Shown here one piece after another: positions 16,232 to 25,372 of a DNA stretch of 64,000 nt. Below the pieces are notes generated by a model, which did no database searches, was not told where the DNA came from, and saw only the letters and a program-made list of their open reading frames with translations. The position numbers and the translations under genes are program-made. How positions within the stretch are numbered: the first letter of the stretch is position 1; every line of letters begins with the position of its first letter. The DNA lies in NCBI RefSeq assembly GCF_041321145.1, contig NZ_JBGGWA010000002.1, positions 687,285 through 751,284 on the forward strand, in the 5' to 3' direction. This DNA is from Paraburkholderia sp041321145 (GTDB lineage: Bacteria; Pseudomonadota; Gammaproteobacteria; Burkholderiales; Burkholderiaceae).

Positions 16232-17551
16232 ATGCGGACACAACAGGAACGGATGGGCAGATCGCCAAACGATGCCACTGCGACGGCGGCCAGCAGGCCG
16301 CTGGGCGAAGAACCGTGGCCGGCCCTCGCCTCGAAGACGGCACAATCGGCATTGAAACCGCCAGCGCAGGCGGGCGCCGCCAATCCGCTCGTCGCCGCAG
16401 CGACCCCGCTGCTCGACGCGCTTGCGCAGATTCGCAGCAGCCCAACCTTGGCGCCGGCGCGGCTGCGCGAATATCTTGTCGATGAAATCAGGCGGTTTCA
16501 GGTGCGCGCGCAGGAGGCGGCTGTCGCGATCGAAACCATCGTCGGCGCGCGCTATTGCCTGTGCACGGCACTCGACGAAGCTACGGCGCTCGCGCCGTGG
16601 GCCGACGGCAGCGCATGGTCGACGCACAGCCTGCTCGTCGCGTTTCACAACGAAACCTGGGGCGGCGAAAAGTTCTTCCAGTTGCTCGCGCGCCTGTCGG
16701 GCAATCCTCGCGAACATCGCGACATCATCGAACTCCAGTACTTCTGTCTCATCCTGGGATTCCAGGGACGCTACCGCGTCGTTCAAAACGGCGCCGCCCA
16801 GCTTGAGACGCTCACGCGCCGGCTGCACAAGCTGCTCCATGAAACGGGCGGTGGCTATGCACAACCGTTGTCGCCCGATTGGCGCGCCGCCGACCGCACG
16901 CAAGCCCTCCGCACGCGCGCCTGGTTGCCGCCGTGGGCGTGGTTGCTGTTCGCGGGCCTGATCGGCTGCGCAAGTTTCATTGGTTTCCTGCTGGCATCCA
17001 ACGCACAAGCCGATCGAACCTATGCGGCGATCAACGCGATCCATCTCCCCGAAAGCGAATTTCGCGCACCCGCCCCGCCGCCTGCGAATCTCGCCGAACT
17101 GCTCGAAGCGGACATGCGCGACGGCGCGCTTCTCGTGCGCGACGAAACCGATCGCAGCGTGATCGCGATTCGCGGCGACGGCCTGTTCGATTCGGGCTCG
17201 GCCGCCGCCAACAACGCCTATTTGCCCGTGCTCGCGCGTGTCGCCGGCGTCCTGAACCGGCTTCGCGGCGACGTGGTGATTACCGGCTATACGGATAACC
17301 AGCCAATCCGCGACCGGCGGTACGCATCGAACCTCGCGCTCTCGCAGGCTCGCGCCGCCGCAGTCCGGCAATGGCTGCTCGCGGCCGGCTTCGACAGAAC
17401 CCGAACGCTCACCGCCGTGGGACGGGGTGACGAACAACCGGTGGATACCAATCAGACCGCGGCAGGTCGCGCTCACAACCGGCGAGTGGAAATCGTGCTG
17501 TTTCCCGCTGCGGCAAACAAACAGGACCTTTTGCAAGCGACAGACCGATGA
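16232..17551 (+). CDS. tssL: T6SS inner-membrane protein TssL with OmpA-like domain
   Basis: TssL is the DotU/IcmH-like inner-membrane protein that works with TssM. The 439-residue chain has a cytoplasmic DotU domain (about residues 45-225, including CTALDEATALAPWAD and FHNETWGGEKFFQLLARL), one membrane segment at about 231-256, and an OmpA/MotB-type peptidoglycan-binding domain from about 305 to 435. The last contains TGYTDNQPIRD and NLALSQARAAAVRQWL. This is an evolved TssL, so a separate TagL-type anchor is not needed. Its stop overlaps the tssM start by four bases. Confidence 0.95.
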   Translation: MRTQQERMGRSPNDATATAASRPLGEEPWPALASKTAQSALKPPAQAGAANPLVAAATPLLDALAQIRSSPTLAPARLREYLVDEIRRFQVRAQEAAVAIETIVGARYCLCTALDEATALAPWADGSAWSTHSLLVAFHNETWGGEKFFQLLARLSGNPREHRDIIELQYFCLILGFQGRYRVVQNGAAQLETLTRRLHKLLHETGGGYAQPLSPDWRAADRTQALRTRAWLPPWAWLLFAGLIGCASFIGFLLASNAQADRTYAAINAIHLPESEFRAPAPPPANLAELLEADMRDGALLVRDETDRSVIAIRGDGLFDSGSAAANNAYLPVLARVAGVLNRLRGDVVITGYTDNQPIRDRRYASNLALSQARAAAVRQWLLAAGFDRTRTLTAVGRGDEQPVDTNQTAAGRAHNRRVEIVLFPAAANKQDLLQATDR

Positions 17552-20500
17552 ATTCCTTAAAGCGTTTGTTTGGACTGTTGTGGTCCCGCGAGTCATGGCT
17601 GCTGCTGGGCGTGATAGTGATCGTCGCACTCATCTGGATGATCGGACCGTTGCTGTCGATCGGCGAAGTGCGGCCACTGGAAAGCGATCTGTCACGATAC
17701 CTGCTGATCGCCCTTGTGCTGCTGGCCTGGTGCGTGCGGTTTGCCTGGCGTGCACGAAGGAACACGGACAGTTCGGGCATGCGCGCACTTCTGCGCCAGC
17801 GCCGGGCGAATCAGCGTGAGCGCGCCAATTCTCACGATAGTAGCGAAGCGTTGCTGGAACTGCGCGCCCGCTTTCGCGACGCGCTGCATCTGTTGCGTCA
17901 CGCGAGCGTGCCCACAGGCAAACTCGCGGCGTGGCTGGACAGGCTCACCGGCCAGTACGTGTACCGGCTGCCTTGGTATCTCGTAGTGGGCAGCGCCGGT
18001 TCGGGTAAGACCGCGGCACTGGCCAACAGTGGACTGGAACTGTCGATGGCCGAGCAAGCCGCGCGCGCGGCGAGCGGCCGCCTCGAACCGACGCCCCACT
18101 GCGACTGGTGGTTCAGCAACCAGGCCGTGCTCGTCGATACGCCCGGCCACTATCTGGAAGCGGCCGACGCCGACGCTCGGCGCGGCGCGGAATGGGGCGA
18201 GCTGCTTGCGCTGCTGCGCAAACACCGGCCGCGCCAGCCGCTCAACGGCGCGTTGCTGATGGTCGGCATCGACGAACTGCTCGCGATGAGCGAGTCTGAA
18301 CGCGCAGCGTACGCCACGCGGCTGCGCAAGCCCTTGCAATTGATGCAGGCCAAGTTCGACGTTCGTGTGCCGGTCTATCTGTGCTTCACCAAGATGGACC
18401 GCATCTGCGGCTTCAGTGAATACTTTTCCGGCCTGAACCGGGACGGCCGCGCGCAGGTGTGGGGCACGACGTTCGCAGCCCATGACACGGCCGGCTTTGC
18501 CTCCGGCGGCGCATTCGACCGGTTGGCGCAGCGGCTGAACGAAGCCCTGCGGGATGTGCTGATCACCGACCCCGATCTGGACAGCCGCGCGCTCGCTCAT
18601 CTGTTTCCACAGCAGTTCGCCAGCCTTAAAGAGCCCTTGGACGACTTCTGCGTGGCGCTGTTTCGCCCGTCGCGCCTTGAAACCAACCTGGTGGCGCGCG
18701 GCCTCTACTTCAGCAGCGCACTGCAGGGCGGGCCGACCATCGACCGTGTGCTGACGCCGATCCGGCAGCAACTGGGCATTGAGGCTGCGGCGCCGGCACG
18801 CGTCACGCCCAAACAAAGTCAGGGCTACTTTCTCAAACAGCTGCTGCAGGACGCTGTGTTCGCCGACGCCGGATTTGCCGGCGTGAGCCGCGCGTTGCAA
18901 CGGCGCCGCCTGTTTGCACACGCCGCAGTGGCGGCATTGACCGGCGGCGTTCTGCTTGCGCTGCTCACCGGCTGGACGATCAGCTACCTGAACAACCGTG
19001 CCTATCTCGACGAAGTCAACACGCATGTGGCCGCCTTCAACCAGGGGGCCAACCGGTCCATCGTATCGAGCCCCGACGCCGTGACGCCGCTTTCACCCAT
19101 GCTCGATGCCCTGCGAAGCCTGCCGCGCAGCGAGCACGTCGATGTCGACGCGCCGCCCACCTGGCGATACGGCATGGGCTTGTATCAGGGCAAGCGTATC
19201 AGCGACGCGGGCGAGGCGGTCTATCGCCGCGCACTCGACGAAAAGCTGTTGCCGCAGGCGGCCGCGCGTATCGAAACGATACTCGCCAATGCGCCGGTCA
19301 ACGATCTCGAGTATTCGTACGATGCGTTGAAAGCCTATCTGATGCTCCACGACGCAAGTCGATACGATGCCGGCTTTCTCGCGGCATGGCTGATCCTCGA
19401 TAGCGAGCGGACGCTGCCGTCGAACACGACGCAGGACGAACGCACCCGACTCGAAGCGCACATCGCCAATCTGTTCGAGTCGCGCACGGTCGCTTCGCCG
19501 TTTGCGCTCAATGCGCCGCTCGTGAACAGCGTGCGCGAACGGCTCGGACACGATTCCCAGGCGCTGCGCGCCTATCACCTGCTGCGCCGTGAACTGTTGC
19601 GCACGATGCAAGGCGCACCGGTCACCGTCGCGAGTGCCGGCGGTCCTCAGGCCGCACTCGTCTTCAAACGCAGAAGCGGCAGGCCGCTTACGGACGGCAT
19701 CAGCAGCCTGTACACCCGCAACGGCTACTGGAACACATTCGACAAGCGCGTCGCCGGCGCCGCTGCAAAACTGAAGGCTGAAGACCCGTGGGTGCTCGGC
19801 ATCCCTCCAACCAGCACGATCGACACCGCGCGTCTTGCCCTGGAAGTCAAACGCGCGTACTTCAACGACTACATCGAGGTCTGGGACAGCTACCTCAACG
19901 ACCTGGCCGTGATGGACAGCACCTCGATCTCACAGAGCATGCAGATCGCGCGCACGCTTTCGGCGCCCGACTCGCCGCTGAAGCAATTTCTGCTGGTCGC
20001 CGCCAACGAAACGAATCTGCTGCGCGCCGGCGCGCCCGACCAACCCACGCGAGGCAAACTGCAAAAGCGCATCGGCGAAGCGAGACAATCGCTCGCGGCG
20101 TTGTTCGGTACCGTGGCGTCGGACTCGCCCACGCCCGCCGGCGACGACAAGCCCGAAACCGTGGTCGACGATCATTTCGAACCGCTGCGGCGTCTGGTGA
20201 CCTCACCTGCAGGCGCCGCAGGGGCGCCGCTCGACAGCAACCTGCGGGTAATCGACGAGTTGTACCGCTATCTGACGTCCGCGAGCGCTGCGTTGAGCAG
20301 TGGCAACGCGCCGCCGCAAACGGACGTCTTCAACGCACTGCAAGCGGACGCGGGGCGTCTGCCCATGCCCTTGCGCAAGATGTTCGACGAACTCTCGCAG
20401 ACCGGCGCGGGACAGGTCGGCGGCGCCGCGCGGGCCAACATCGCACAGGACGCGCAAGGCGGCATCGGCCGTGTGTGCCGGCACATGATCGCCGGGCGCT

Positions 20501-21126
20501 ACCCGTTCGAGCGCGGCTCGCCCCGCGACGTCGCACTGGACGACTTTTCGAAGCTGTTCGCTTCCGGCGGCTTGATAGACAGCTTCTTCCAGAAAAATCT
20601 GGCCTCGCAGATCGACGTCGGCAATAGCCGTTGGTCCTTCAGGGGCGACGGGGGCGGCAGTACGCCGGTCAATGCGCGCCTCGCCGGCTCGTTTCAAAAC
20701 GCCGATACGATCCGCACCGTGTTCTTCGCCGGCAACGCCACAGCGCCGTCGCTGCAAATCGAGTTGACACCGCTCGAACTGGACCCCGGCATCACGCAAT
20801 ACGTGCTGGATATCGATGGCCAGACGATCCGCTATGCGCACGGCCCGCAGGTTCCGGCGACGGTGAAGTGGCCCAACCCGGGCGGCGCCAACCTGGTCAG
20901 CTTGCAGGTCAGTACGCCGAACGGCAACGACAGCCTGCAAACCCACGGACCTTGGGCGTTGCACCGCTTGCTCGACAAGGCGCGCATCACGCCGGGCGCA
21001 GCGCCCGAGAGCTTTGTCGCCACGTTCGACGTCAACGGGCGGAAGCTGGCACTGCGCGTCACCGCGAGCAGCAGCTATAACCCGTTTCAATTGGCGCAAA
21101 TGAACACATTTTCGTGTCCGTCATGA
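17548..21126 (+). CDS. tssM: T6SS inner-membrane protein TssM (IcmF)
   Basis: TssM spans the inner membrane and periplasm and, with TssL and TssJ, forms the membrane channel of the T6SS. The 1192-residue product has two N-terminal membrane segments (about 17-37 and 48-66), an intact Walker A motif GSAGSGKT at residues 148-155, a VDTPGHYLE motif near 196 and a third membrane segment at about 455-478. The rest is the periplasmic domain that ends FSCPS. The P-loop is complete, which is not true of all TssM proteins, so ATP binding is possible. It overlaps both neighbours by four bases. Confidence 0.96.
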   Translation: MNSLKRLFGLLWSRESWLLLGVIVIVALIWMIGPLLSIGEVRPLESDLSRYLLIALVLLAWCVRFAWRARRNTDSSGMRALLRQRRANQRERANSHDSSEALLELRARFRDALHLLRHASVPTGKLAAWLDRLTGQYVYRLPWYLVVGSAGSGKTAALANSGLELSMAEQAARAASGRLEPTPHCDWWFSNQAVLVDTPGHYLEAADADARRGAEWGELLALLRKHRPRQPLNGALLMVGIDELLAMSESERAAYATRLRKPLQLMQAKFDVRVPVYLCFTKMDRICGFSEYFSGLNRDGRAQVWGTTFAAHDTAGFASGGAFDRLAQRLNEALRDVLITDPDLDSRALAHLFPQQFASLKEPLDDFCVALFRPSRLETNLVARGLYFSSALQGGPTIDRVLTPIRQQLGIEAAAPARVTPKQSQGYFLKQLLQDAVFADAGFAGVSRALQRRRLFAHAAVAALTGGVLLALLTGWTISYLNNRAYLDEVNTHVAAFNQGANRSIVSSPDAVTPLSPMLDALRSLPRSEHVDVDAPPTWRYGMGLYQGKRISDAGEAVYRRALDEKLLPQAAARIETILANAPVNDLEYSYDALKAYLMLHDASRYDAGFLAAWLILDSERTLPSNTTQDERTRLEAHIANLFESRTVASPFALNAPLVNSVRERLGHDSQALRAYHLLRRELLRTMQGAPVTVASAGGPQAALVFKRRSGRPLTDGISSLYTRNGYWNTFDKRVAGAAAKLKAEDPWVLGIPPTSTIDTARLALEVKRAYFNDYIEVWDSYLNDLAVMDSTSISQSMQIARTLSAPDSPLKQFLLVAANETNLLRAGAPDQPTRGKLQKRIGEARQSLAALFGTVASDSPTPAGDDKPETVVDDHFEPLRRLVTSPAGAAGAPLDSNLRVIDELYRYLTSASAALSSGNAPPQTDVFNALQADAGRLPMPLRKMFDELSQTGAGQVGGAARANIAQDAQGGIGRVCRHMIAGRYPFERGSPRDVALDDFSKLFASGGLIDSFFQKNLASQIDVGNSRWSFRGDGGGSTPVNARLAGSFQNADTIRTVFFAGNATAPSLQIELTPLELDPGITQYVLDIDGQTIRYAHGPQVPATVKWPNPGGANLVSLQVSTPNGNDSLQTHGPWALHRLLDKARITPGAAPESFVATFDVNGRKLALRVTASSSYNPFQLAQMNTFSCPS

Positions 21127-22466
21127 CCGCCGCTTGCTACCAGGAGCCTCCCTTCGTGCCCCCCTCCAGCCTCACATTGACCATCATCGCCTGTCACGGC
21201 AAAGCGCTCGCGCGTGGCGCGAGCGCCACCTTCAACGCAGCCGGCGGCACGATCGGTCGCGATGCCGACAACACGCTAGTGCTGCCCGACGACGACGGCA
21301 TGGTGGCGCGGCGCCATGCCGTCGTACGATCGCTCGCTGACGGATGGCAACTGCTGAACACAAGCGAGCAGGCTGCGCTTGCCCTCAACGGGAAGATCCT
21401 GGCACCGGGCGCGCAGACCAGCTTGCAGGCGGGCGATATCGTCAACATCGGCGCTTATGTCTTGCAGACTGCGGCGGGCGCTTCGCTGTTGTTGCAGGAT
21501 TCGCTGCCGCAGGGGGAATCCGCCGCGGAGGCTCGCACGTCTGGGGCGTCGCTTGAGGCGTCGCTTAAGCCGTCATTTGGGTTGCCATCTTCCACCGCCG
21601 CGGGTGCCGATCCGCTGCCAAATCCGCTGCGCACAAAGGCATTGCCTGTCGGCCATCCCACCGATCCACTGAACGACCCAGGCCCCTCATCCACCTGCTT
21701 GCATGACCTTCTCGAAACACCGCTCGATCCGCTTGCGCTGTTCGGTGCCCCTGATCGAGCCATGTCCAGCTCGGGCTGGGATGGCGCGAGCTGGAACGAA
21801 ACGGCCGCAGCCGGGTTATTCGCCGATCTGGTGCCGGCACCCGCTCACGACGGGTTCAAGACGCCGCGTCCGGATAGCCTGCCCGGCCATGCCATCCGCG
21901 ATGACGGGCCGGAATTCGGCGGCCATCTGCGTTTGAGGATCGCAGTGCCGACGGATAAACCCGAGACGCCCGAGTCACTGGGCCCTCTCACGTCACCGGG
22001 GCCACTGAAGCCTTTGGACACCCTGGAGCCTCCTGCCCCGCCGCCGCGCACGGTTCCTGAGCATTCGGCAATCGAGGCGGCGGCCTCGCCCGTTCTGGAG
22101 TCTTCCTCGCCACACGATTACCCAAACGGGCAAGCGGACTACCGGGACGCCTTTGGCGAAACGAACCGCGCGCTCGCGTGCGTCGTGCGGACGCCCGTAC
22201 CGGACTACAGCGGAAAACTTCAGAGGAAAACCGCCCTGCAAAACGATGGGCCGATCAAGCTACGGGAGCCCTTCGCACCGCCCATCTCTCCCGCGTCGCC
22301 GTTCACGCCACGAGTAGAACCCTCAGCGCTGCATGCCGCGCTGGTCCAGCGCTTTCTCGAAGGCGCCGGCGTGACACCAGATGCCGTCAACGAGGCCGGT
22401 TTGACGCCGGCATTGATGTACACGCTCGGCACGTTGGTCCGCGCTCTAAAAGGGCAAGTCACGTAA
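21123..22466 (+). CDS. tagH: T6SS FHA-domain protein (TagH/Fha-like), C-terminus shortened
   Basis: The product has 447 residues from the ATG that overlaps the tssM stop; an in-frame GTG at 21114 would add three. The N-terminal FHA domain (about residues 17-115) retains the phosphothreonine-binding residues in GRDADN at 45-50 and RRH at 63-65. Residues about 130-395 are low-complexity and Pro-rich. Only the first 45 or so residues of the usual conserved C-terminal domain are visible (LVQRFLEGAGVTPDAV, then LGTLVRALKG) before the stop; the rest of that domain, including the usual NNPLKF motif, is absent. TagH proteins are scaffolds in post-translational T6SS control. Confidence 0.82.
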   Translation: MTAACYQEPPFVPPSSLTLTIIACHGKALARGASATFNAAGGTIGRDADNTLVLPDDDGMVARRHAVVRSLADGWQLLNTSEQAALALNGKILAPGAQTSLQAGDIVNIGAYVLQTAAGASLLLQDSLPQGESAAEARTSGASLEASLKPSFGLPSSTAAGADPLPNPLRTKALPVGHPTDPLNDPGPSSTCLHDLLETPLDPLALFGAPDRAMSSSGWDGASWNETAAAGLFADLVPAPAHDGFKTPRPDSLPGHAIRDDGPEFGGHLRLRIAVPTDKPETPESLGPLTSPGPLKPLDTLEPPAPPPRTVPEHSAIEAAASPVLESSSPHDYPNGQADYRDAFGETNRALACVVRTPVPDYSGKLQRKTALQNDGPIKLREPFAPPISPASPFTPRVEPSALHAALVQRFLEGAGVTPDAVNEAGLTPALMYTLGTLVRALKGQVT

Positions 22467-22493
22467 ATCGAGGCGGCGTCCGGACCCCTCCGT

Positions 22494-22512
22494 GCGGCAG
22501 TTCAACTGCCGC
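22494..22512. terminator. Small hairpin after the T6SS operon
   Basis: GCGGCAG and CTGCCGC form a perfect 7-bp stem with loop TTCAA, 27 bp after the FHA gene. No T-run follows, so it is at best a weak terminator for the T6SS transcript. Confidence 0.4.
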
Positions 22513-22592
22513 GCGCAATACCGCCCGCGGCATAACGGCGCGTGCGGTTTCGGTCCCACGCCATCCAGCCTGGCGGCTAGCGCAGCCCCCTC

Positions 22593-22601
22593 TGCTATAT
22601 T
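22593..22601 (+). promoter_or_regulatory. Extended -10 element upstream of the CNNM/CBS gene
   Basis: TGCTATATT matches an extended -10 (TGn plus TATATT), about 32 bp before the proposed GTG start. No good -35 hexamer is visible at normal spacing. Confidence 0.4.
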
Positions 22602-22632
22602 CTCTCCATCCAGTCCCTATCCTTCACTACGC

Positions 22633-23937
22633 GTGGAACAACTTCCCTTATGGGCGCAGATCGGCGCCGTCTTTCTGCTGCTTATCTGCTCCAGCTTCTT
22701 TTCGATTTCCGAAACGGCGATGATGGCGATCAACCGCCATCGCCTGAAACATCTTGCCAATCAGAACGCGCTCGGCGCAAAGACCACTCAAGGCCTGCTC
22801 GCGCATACCGATCAGCTGTTGAGCGTGGTCCTGATCGGCAACAATCTGTTCAATACGATCATCCCGGTGCTCACCACCTCGATCGCGCTGCATACCTTCG
22901 GCCGCAATAACCTTGTGCTGTCGATCGCGACCGGCATTGTCGCGTTCCTGATCATCGTGTTCGCGGAAATCACCCCGAAGATCGTCGGCGCGACGTTCCC
23001 GGAGAAAATCGCACTGCCGGCCAGCCTGCTGATCGCGCCGATGATGCGCATCGGCAAGCCGCTCGTCTGGTTCGTCAATCTGTTCGCGAATACCATCTTG
23101 CGGGTGCTGCATATCAATACCAAGGGTCCGCACGATCAGCGGCTTTCCACCGAAGAGCTGCGAACCATCGTGCTCGAATCCGGCAGCTTCATGCCGACCA
23201 AGCACCGCAGCATTCTGCTGAACCTGTTCGACCTCGAAAACATTTCCGTCGACGACGTGATGATCCCGCGCCGCCGCATCGAGGCGCTCGACTTCGACGC
23301 GCCGTTCGAACAGATCCTGCATCAGCTGGAAACCTGCTACCACAACAAGCTGATCGTGTATCAAGGCGACATCGACCGCGTGCTCGGCGTGCTGCACGTG
23401 CGCAAGACACTGGCTGCCCTGCACAACCAGGAACTGGAGCGCGAGACGCTGCGCGAATTGCTGGCCGAGCCATATTTCGTGCCGACCGGCACACCGGTGT
23501 TCCAGCAACTGCAGTACTTCCAGGAGAGCCGCCACCGCACGGCGCTGGTCGTCAACGAATACGGCGAGCTGCAGGGGCTCGTCACGCCGGAAGACATCAT
23601 CGAAGAGCTGATCGGCGAATTCACCACGTCGATCCCGCGTAGCGCCAATTCACGGGGCGGCTGGAACGAGAGCGGCGAATGTATCGTCGCGGGCAGCATG
23701 CCGCTGCGCGAACTGAATCGCTGGCTGCAACTCACGCTGCCTACCGACGGGCCGAAAACGCTCAACGGCCTGATCCTCGAAATTCTCGAAGACATTCCCG
23801 ATGGCGACGTATGCGTGCAGATCGGCGAGTTGAAACTCGAAGTGATGCGTAGCGACGACCAGGCTATTCGCACCGTCAAGCTGTTCAAACCACCCGTTCG
23901 CGGCGGCGTCAAAGCCGCCAAAGCCGTGCGCGGCTAA
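22633..23937 (+). CDS. CNNM/DUF21-CBS domain membrane protein (HlyC/CorC family)
   Basis: The 434-residue protein has the architecture of the CorB/YfjD and YtfL groups, linked in other bacteria to magnesium or other cation export and resistance. The DUF21/CNNM membrane domain covers about residues 5-190 with FFSISETAMMAINRHRLKHL and the VFAEITPKIVGATFPEK segment. Two CBS domains follow (about 205-330, with DVMIPRRRIEALD and VVNEYGELQGLVTPEDIIEE), then a CorC-type C-terminal domain. GTG at 22633 is chosen since the longer frame starting at 22492 would add a Pro/Ser-rich stretch without family match. No clear ribosome binding site precedes the GTG. The substrate cannot be told from sequence. 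Confidence 0.88.
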   Translation: MEQLPLWAQIGAVFLLLICSSFFSISETAMMAINRHRLKHLANQNALGAKTTQGLLAHTDQLLSVVLIGNNLFNTIIPVLTTSIALHTFGRNNLVLSIATGIVAFLIIVFAEITPKIVGATFPEKIALPASLLIAPMMRIGKPLVWFVNLFANTILRVLHINTKGPHDQRLSTEELRTIVLESGSFMPTKHRSILLNLFDLENISVDDVMIPRRRIEALDFDAPFEQILHQLETCYHNKLIVYQGDIDRVLGVLHVRKTLAALHNQELERETLRELLAEPYFVPTGTPVFQQLQYFQESRHRTALVVNEYGELQGLVTPEDIIEELIGEFTTSIPRSANSRGGWNESGECIVAGSMPLRELNRWLQLTLPTDGPKTLNGLILEILEDIPDGDVCVQIGELKLEVMRSDDQAIRTVKLFKPPVRGGVKAAKAVRG

Positions 23938-23957
23938 TTCCAGCGGACAGCATTGCA

Positions 23958-24014
23958 TAGGGCCGCAGCGCGCGCCATTAGCCGATCGGCTGAATGGCGC
24001 GCGCTGCGGCCCTA
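23958..24014. repeat. 57-bp near-perfect palindrome between the CNNM gene and pilB
   Basis: Arms of 22 bp (23958-23979 and 23993-24014) are perfect inverted complements. Between them lies a 12-bp palindrome AGCCGATCGGCT and one unpaired G at 23992. The whole element can fold into one very stable hairpin in either strand. It starts 21 bp after the CNNM stop and ends 50 bp before the pilB ATG. There is no T-run on the + strand, so it may act as an mRNA end stabiliser, a Rho-linked stop, a REP-like unit or a DNA binding site. Confidence 0.8.
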
Positions 24015-24064
24015 CCGGATGATGGCGTCGGCGTGTTCTACAGGCGGCTCATCACCGGTCTCTC

Positions 24065-25372
24065 ATGCAAGCTTCTATTCAACCCACGGCGTCGTTGCGG
24101 CCCGTCGCGTTCGATGGCGAAAGCGCAGCCAAACCGAAGCACAGCGCATTCACCGCCGACGCCGGCGCCCATTCCAATGTCAACTCGAGCCTCGCCGATC
24201 CCGACAACGCGCCCGCCGTTCGTCTTCTGACCGAGACGTTGCAGGAGGCAACCCGGCGCAATGCGTCGGACCTGCACGTCGAGCCGGCGGAGCACGGCTG
24301 GCGTGTGCGTTTGCGCATCGACGGCGTACTGCACGAAATCCCTCAGCCCCCTGCGCATCTGCGCGACGCATTCATCACGCGTGTCAAGGTGCTGGCGCGC
24401 ATGGATATCGCCGAGCGGCGCGTGCCGCAAGACGGCAGGCTGCGCATTGCCACGTCGCCTGGCCGTATCGAAGACTATCGCGTCAATTCGCTGCCGACCC
24501 TGTTCGGTGAAAAGTTGGTGTTACGCAGGCTCGACGCGCTGCCCACCGATCTTTCACTCGACTCGCTCGGCCTCGATTCACAACAACGCGAAACTGTCGA
24601 TGCCGCGATTCGCGCGCCGCATGGCCTTATGCTCGTCACCGGTCCGACCGGGAGCGGCAAGACACTATCGCTGTACTGCTTTCTGCACATGCTCAACAAC
24701 GCGGCGCGCAATCTGTGTTCAGTGGAGGATCCGGCGGAGATCCAATTGGCTGGCATCAATCAGGTCAGCGTGCGCGAAAAGGCCGGCCTGACTTTCGCGG
24801 TGGCGTTGCGCGCGTTTCTCCGTCAGGACCCCGACGTGATCATGGTTGGTGAAATCCGCGACGAAGAAACCGCCGACGTCGCCGTGAAGGCCGCGCAGAC
24901 CGGCCACCTCGTGCTCTCGACCTTGCACACGAACGACGCGCCTGCCGCCGTCGCGCGCCTGATCGACATCGGCGTCGAGCCGTACAACCTGGCTGCCGCA
25001 CTCAGGATGGTGACGGCGCAACGGCTGGTGCGGCGGCTCTGCGTAGCGTGCCGCACACCCGCGCCGCAATCGGCGGCGGCTCTGCGAGCGGCGGGTTTCG
25101 CCGACGACCAGCTCGACGCCTGGCAACCGTATTCCGCCAGCGGATGCGCGGCCTGCCATGGCATCGGCTACCGGGGTCGTGTCGGGGTTCACCAGGTGAT
25201 GCCCGTCTCCGACGCGATGCGCGAGCTGATCGTGGCGCGCGCCGGCACACATGAACTTGCGCGCCTCGCGCATGCCGAGCAGGTCGCCACATTGCGCGAC
25301 GCCGCCTTGGCCCGCGTGCGCGATGGCACCACGAGCCTCGCCGAAGCACTGGCAGCCACCGAGGTCGCATGA
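24065..25372 (+). CDS. pilB: Type IV pilus assembly ATPase PilB (GspE family)
   Basis: This is a hexameric ATPase of the GspE/PilB family that drives pilin polymerisation. In 435 residues one sees NASDLHVEPAEHGWRVRLRI, Walker A GPTGSGKT at residues 193-200, an Asp box FLRQDPDVIMVGEIRDEETA, the His box TGHLVLSTLHTNDAP, and the zinc tetracysteine CVACR...CAACHG. It is shorter than standard PilB (about 560) because the N-terminal MshEN-type domain is lacking; E. coli GspE/HofB-like forms are also shorter. It overlaps pilC by four bases, and pilD follows, so a pilus role is preferred over type II secretion. No ribosome binding site is obvious. Confidence 0.88.
   Translation: MQASIQPTASLRPVAFDGESAAKPKHSAFTADAGAHSNVNSSLADPDNAPAVRLLTETLQEATRRNASDLHVEPAEHGWRVRLRIDGVLHEIPQPPAHLRDAFITRVKVLARMDIAERRVPQDGRLRIATSPGRIEDYRVNSLPTLFGEKLVLRRLDALPTDLSLDSLGLDSQQRETVDAAIRAPHGLMLVTGPTGSGKTLSLYCFLHMLNNAARNLCSVEDPAEIQLAGINQVSVREKAGLTFAVALRAFLRQDPDVIMVGEIRDEETADVAVKAAQTGHLVLSTLHTNDAPAAVARLIDIGVEPYNLAAALRMVTAQRLVRRLCVACRTPAPQSAAALRAAGFADDQLDAWQPYSASGCAACHGIGYRGRVGVHQVMPVSDAMRELIVARAGTHELARLAHAEQVATLRDAALARVRDGTTSLAEALAATEVA

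Noticed and set aside
24065..25372. Type II secretion ATPase GspE
   Set aside because: The neighbours pilC and pilD and the absence of other gsp genes favour the pilus role, although the sequence alone cannot exclude it.
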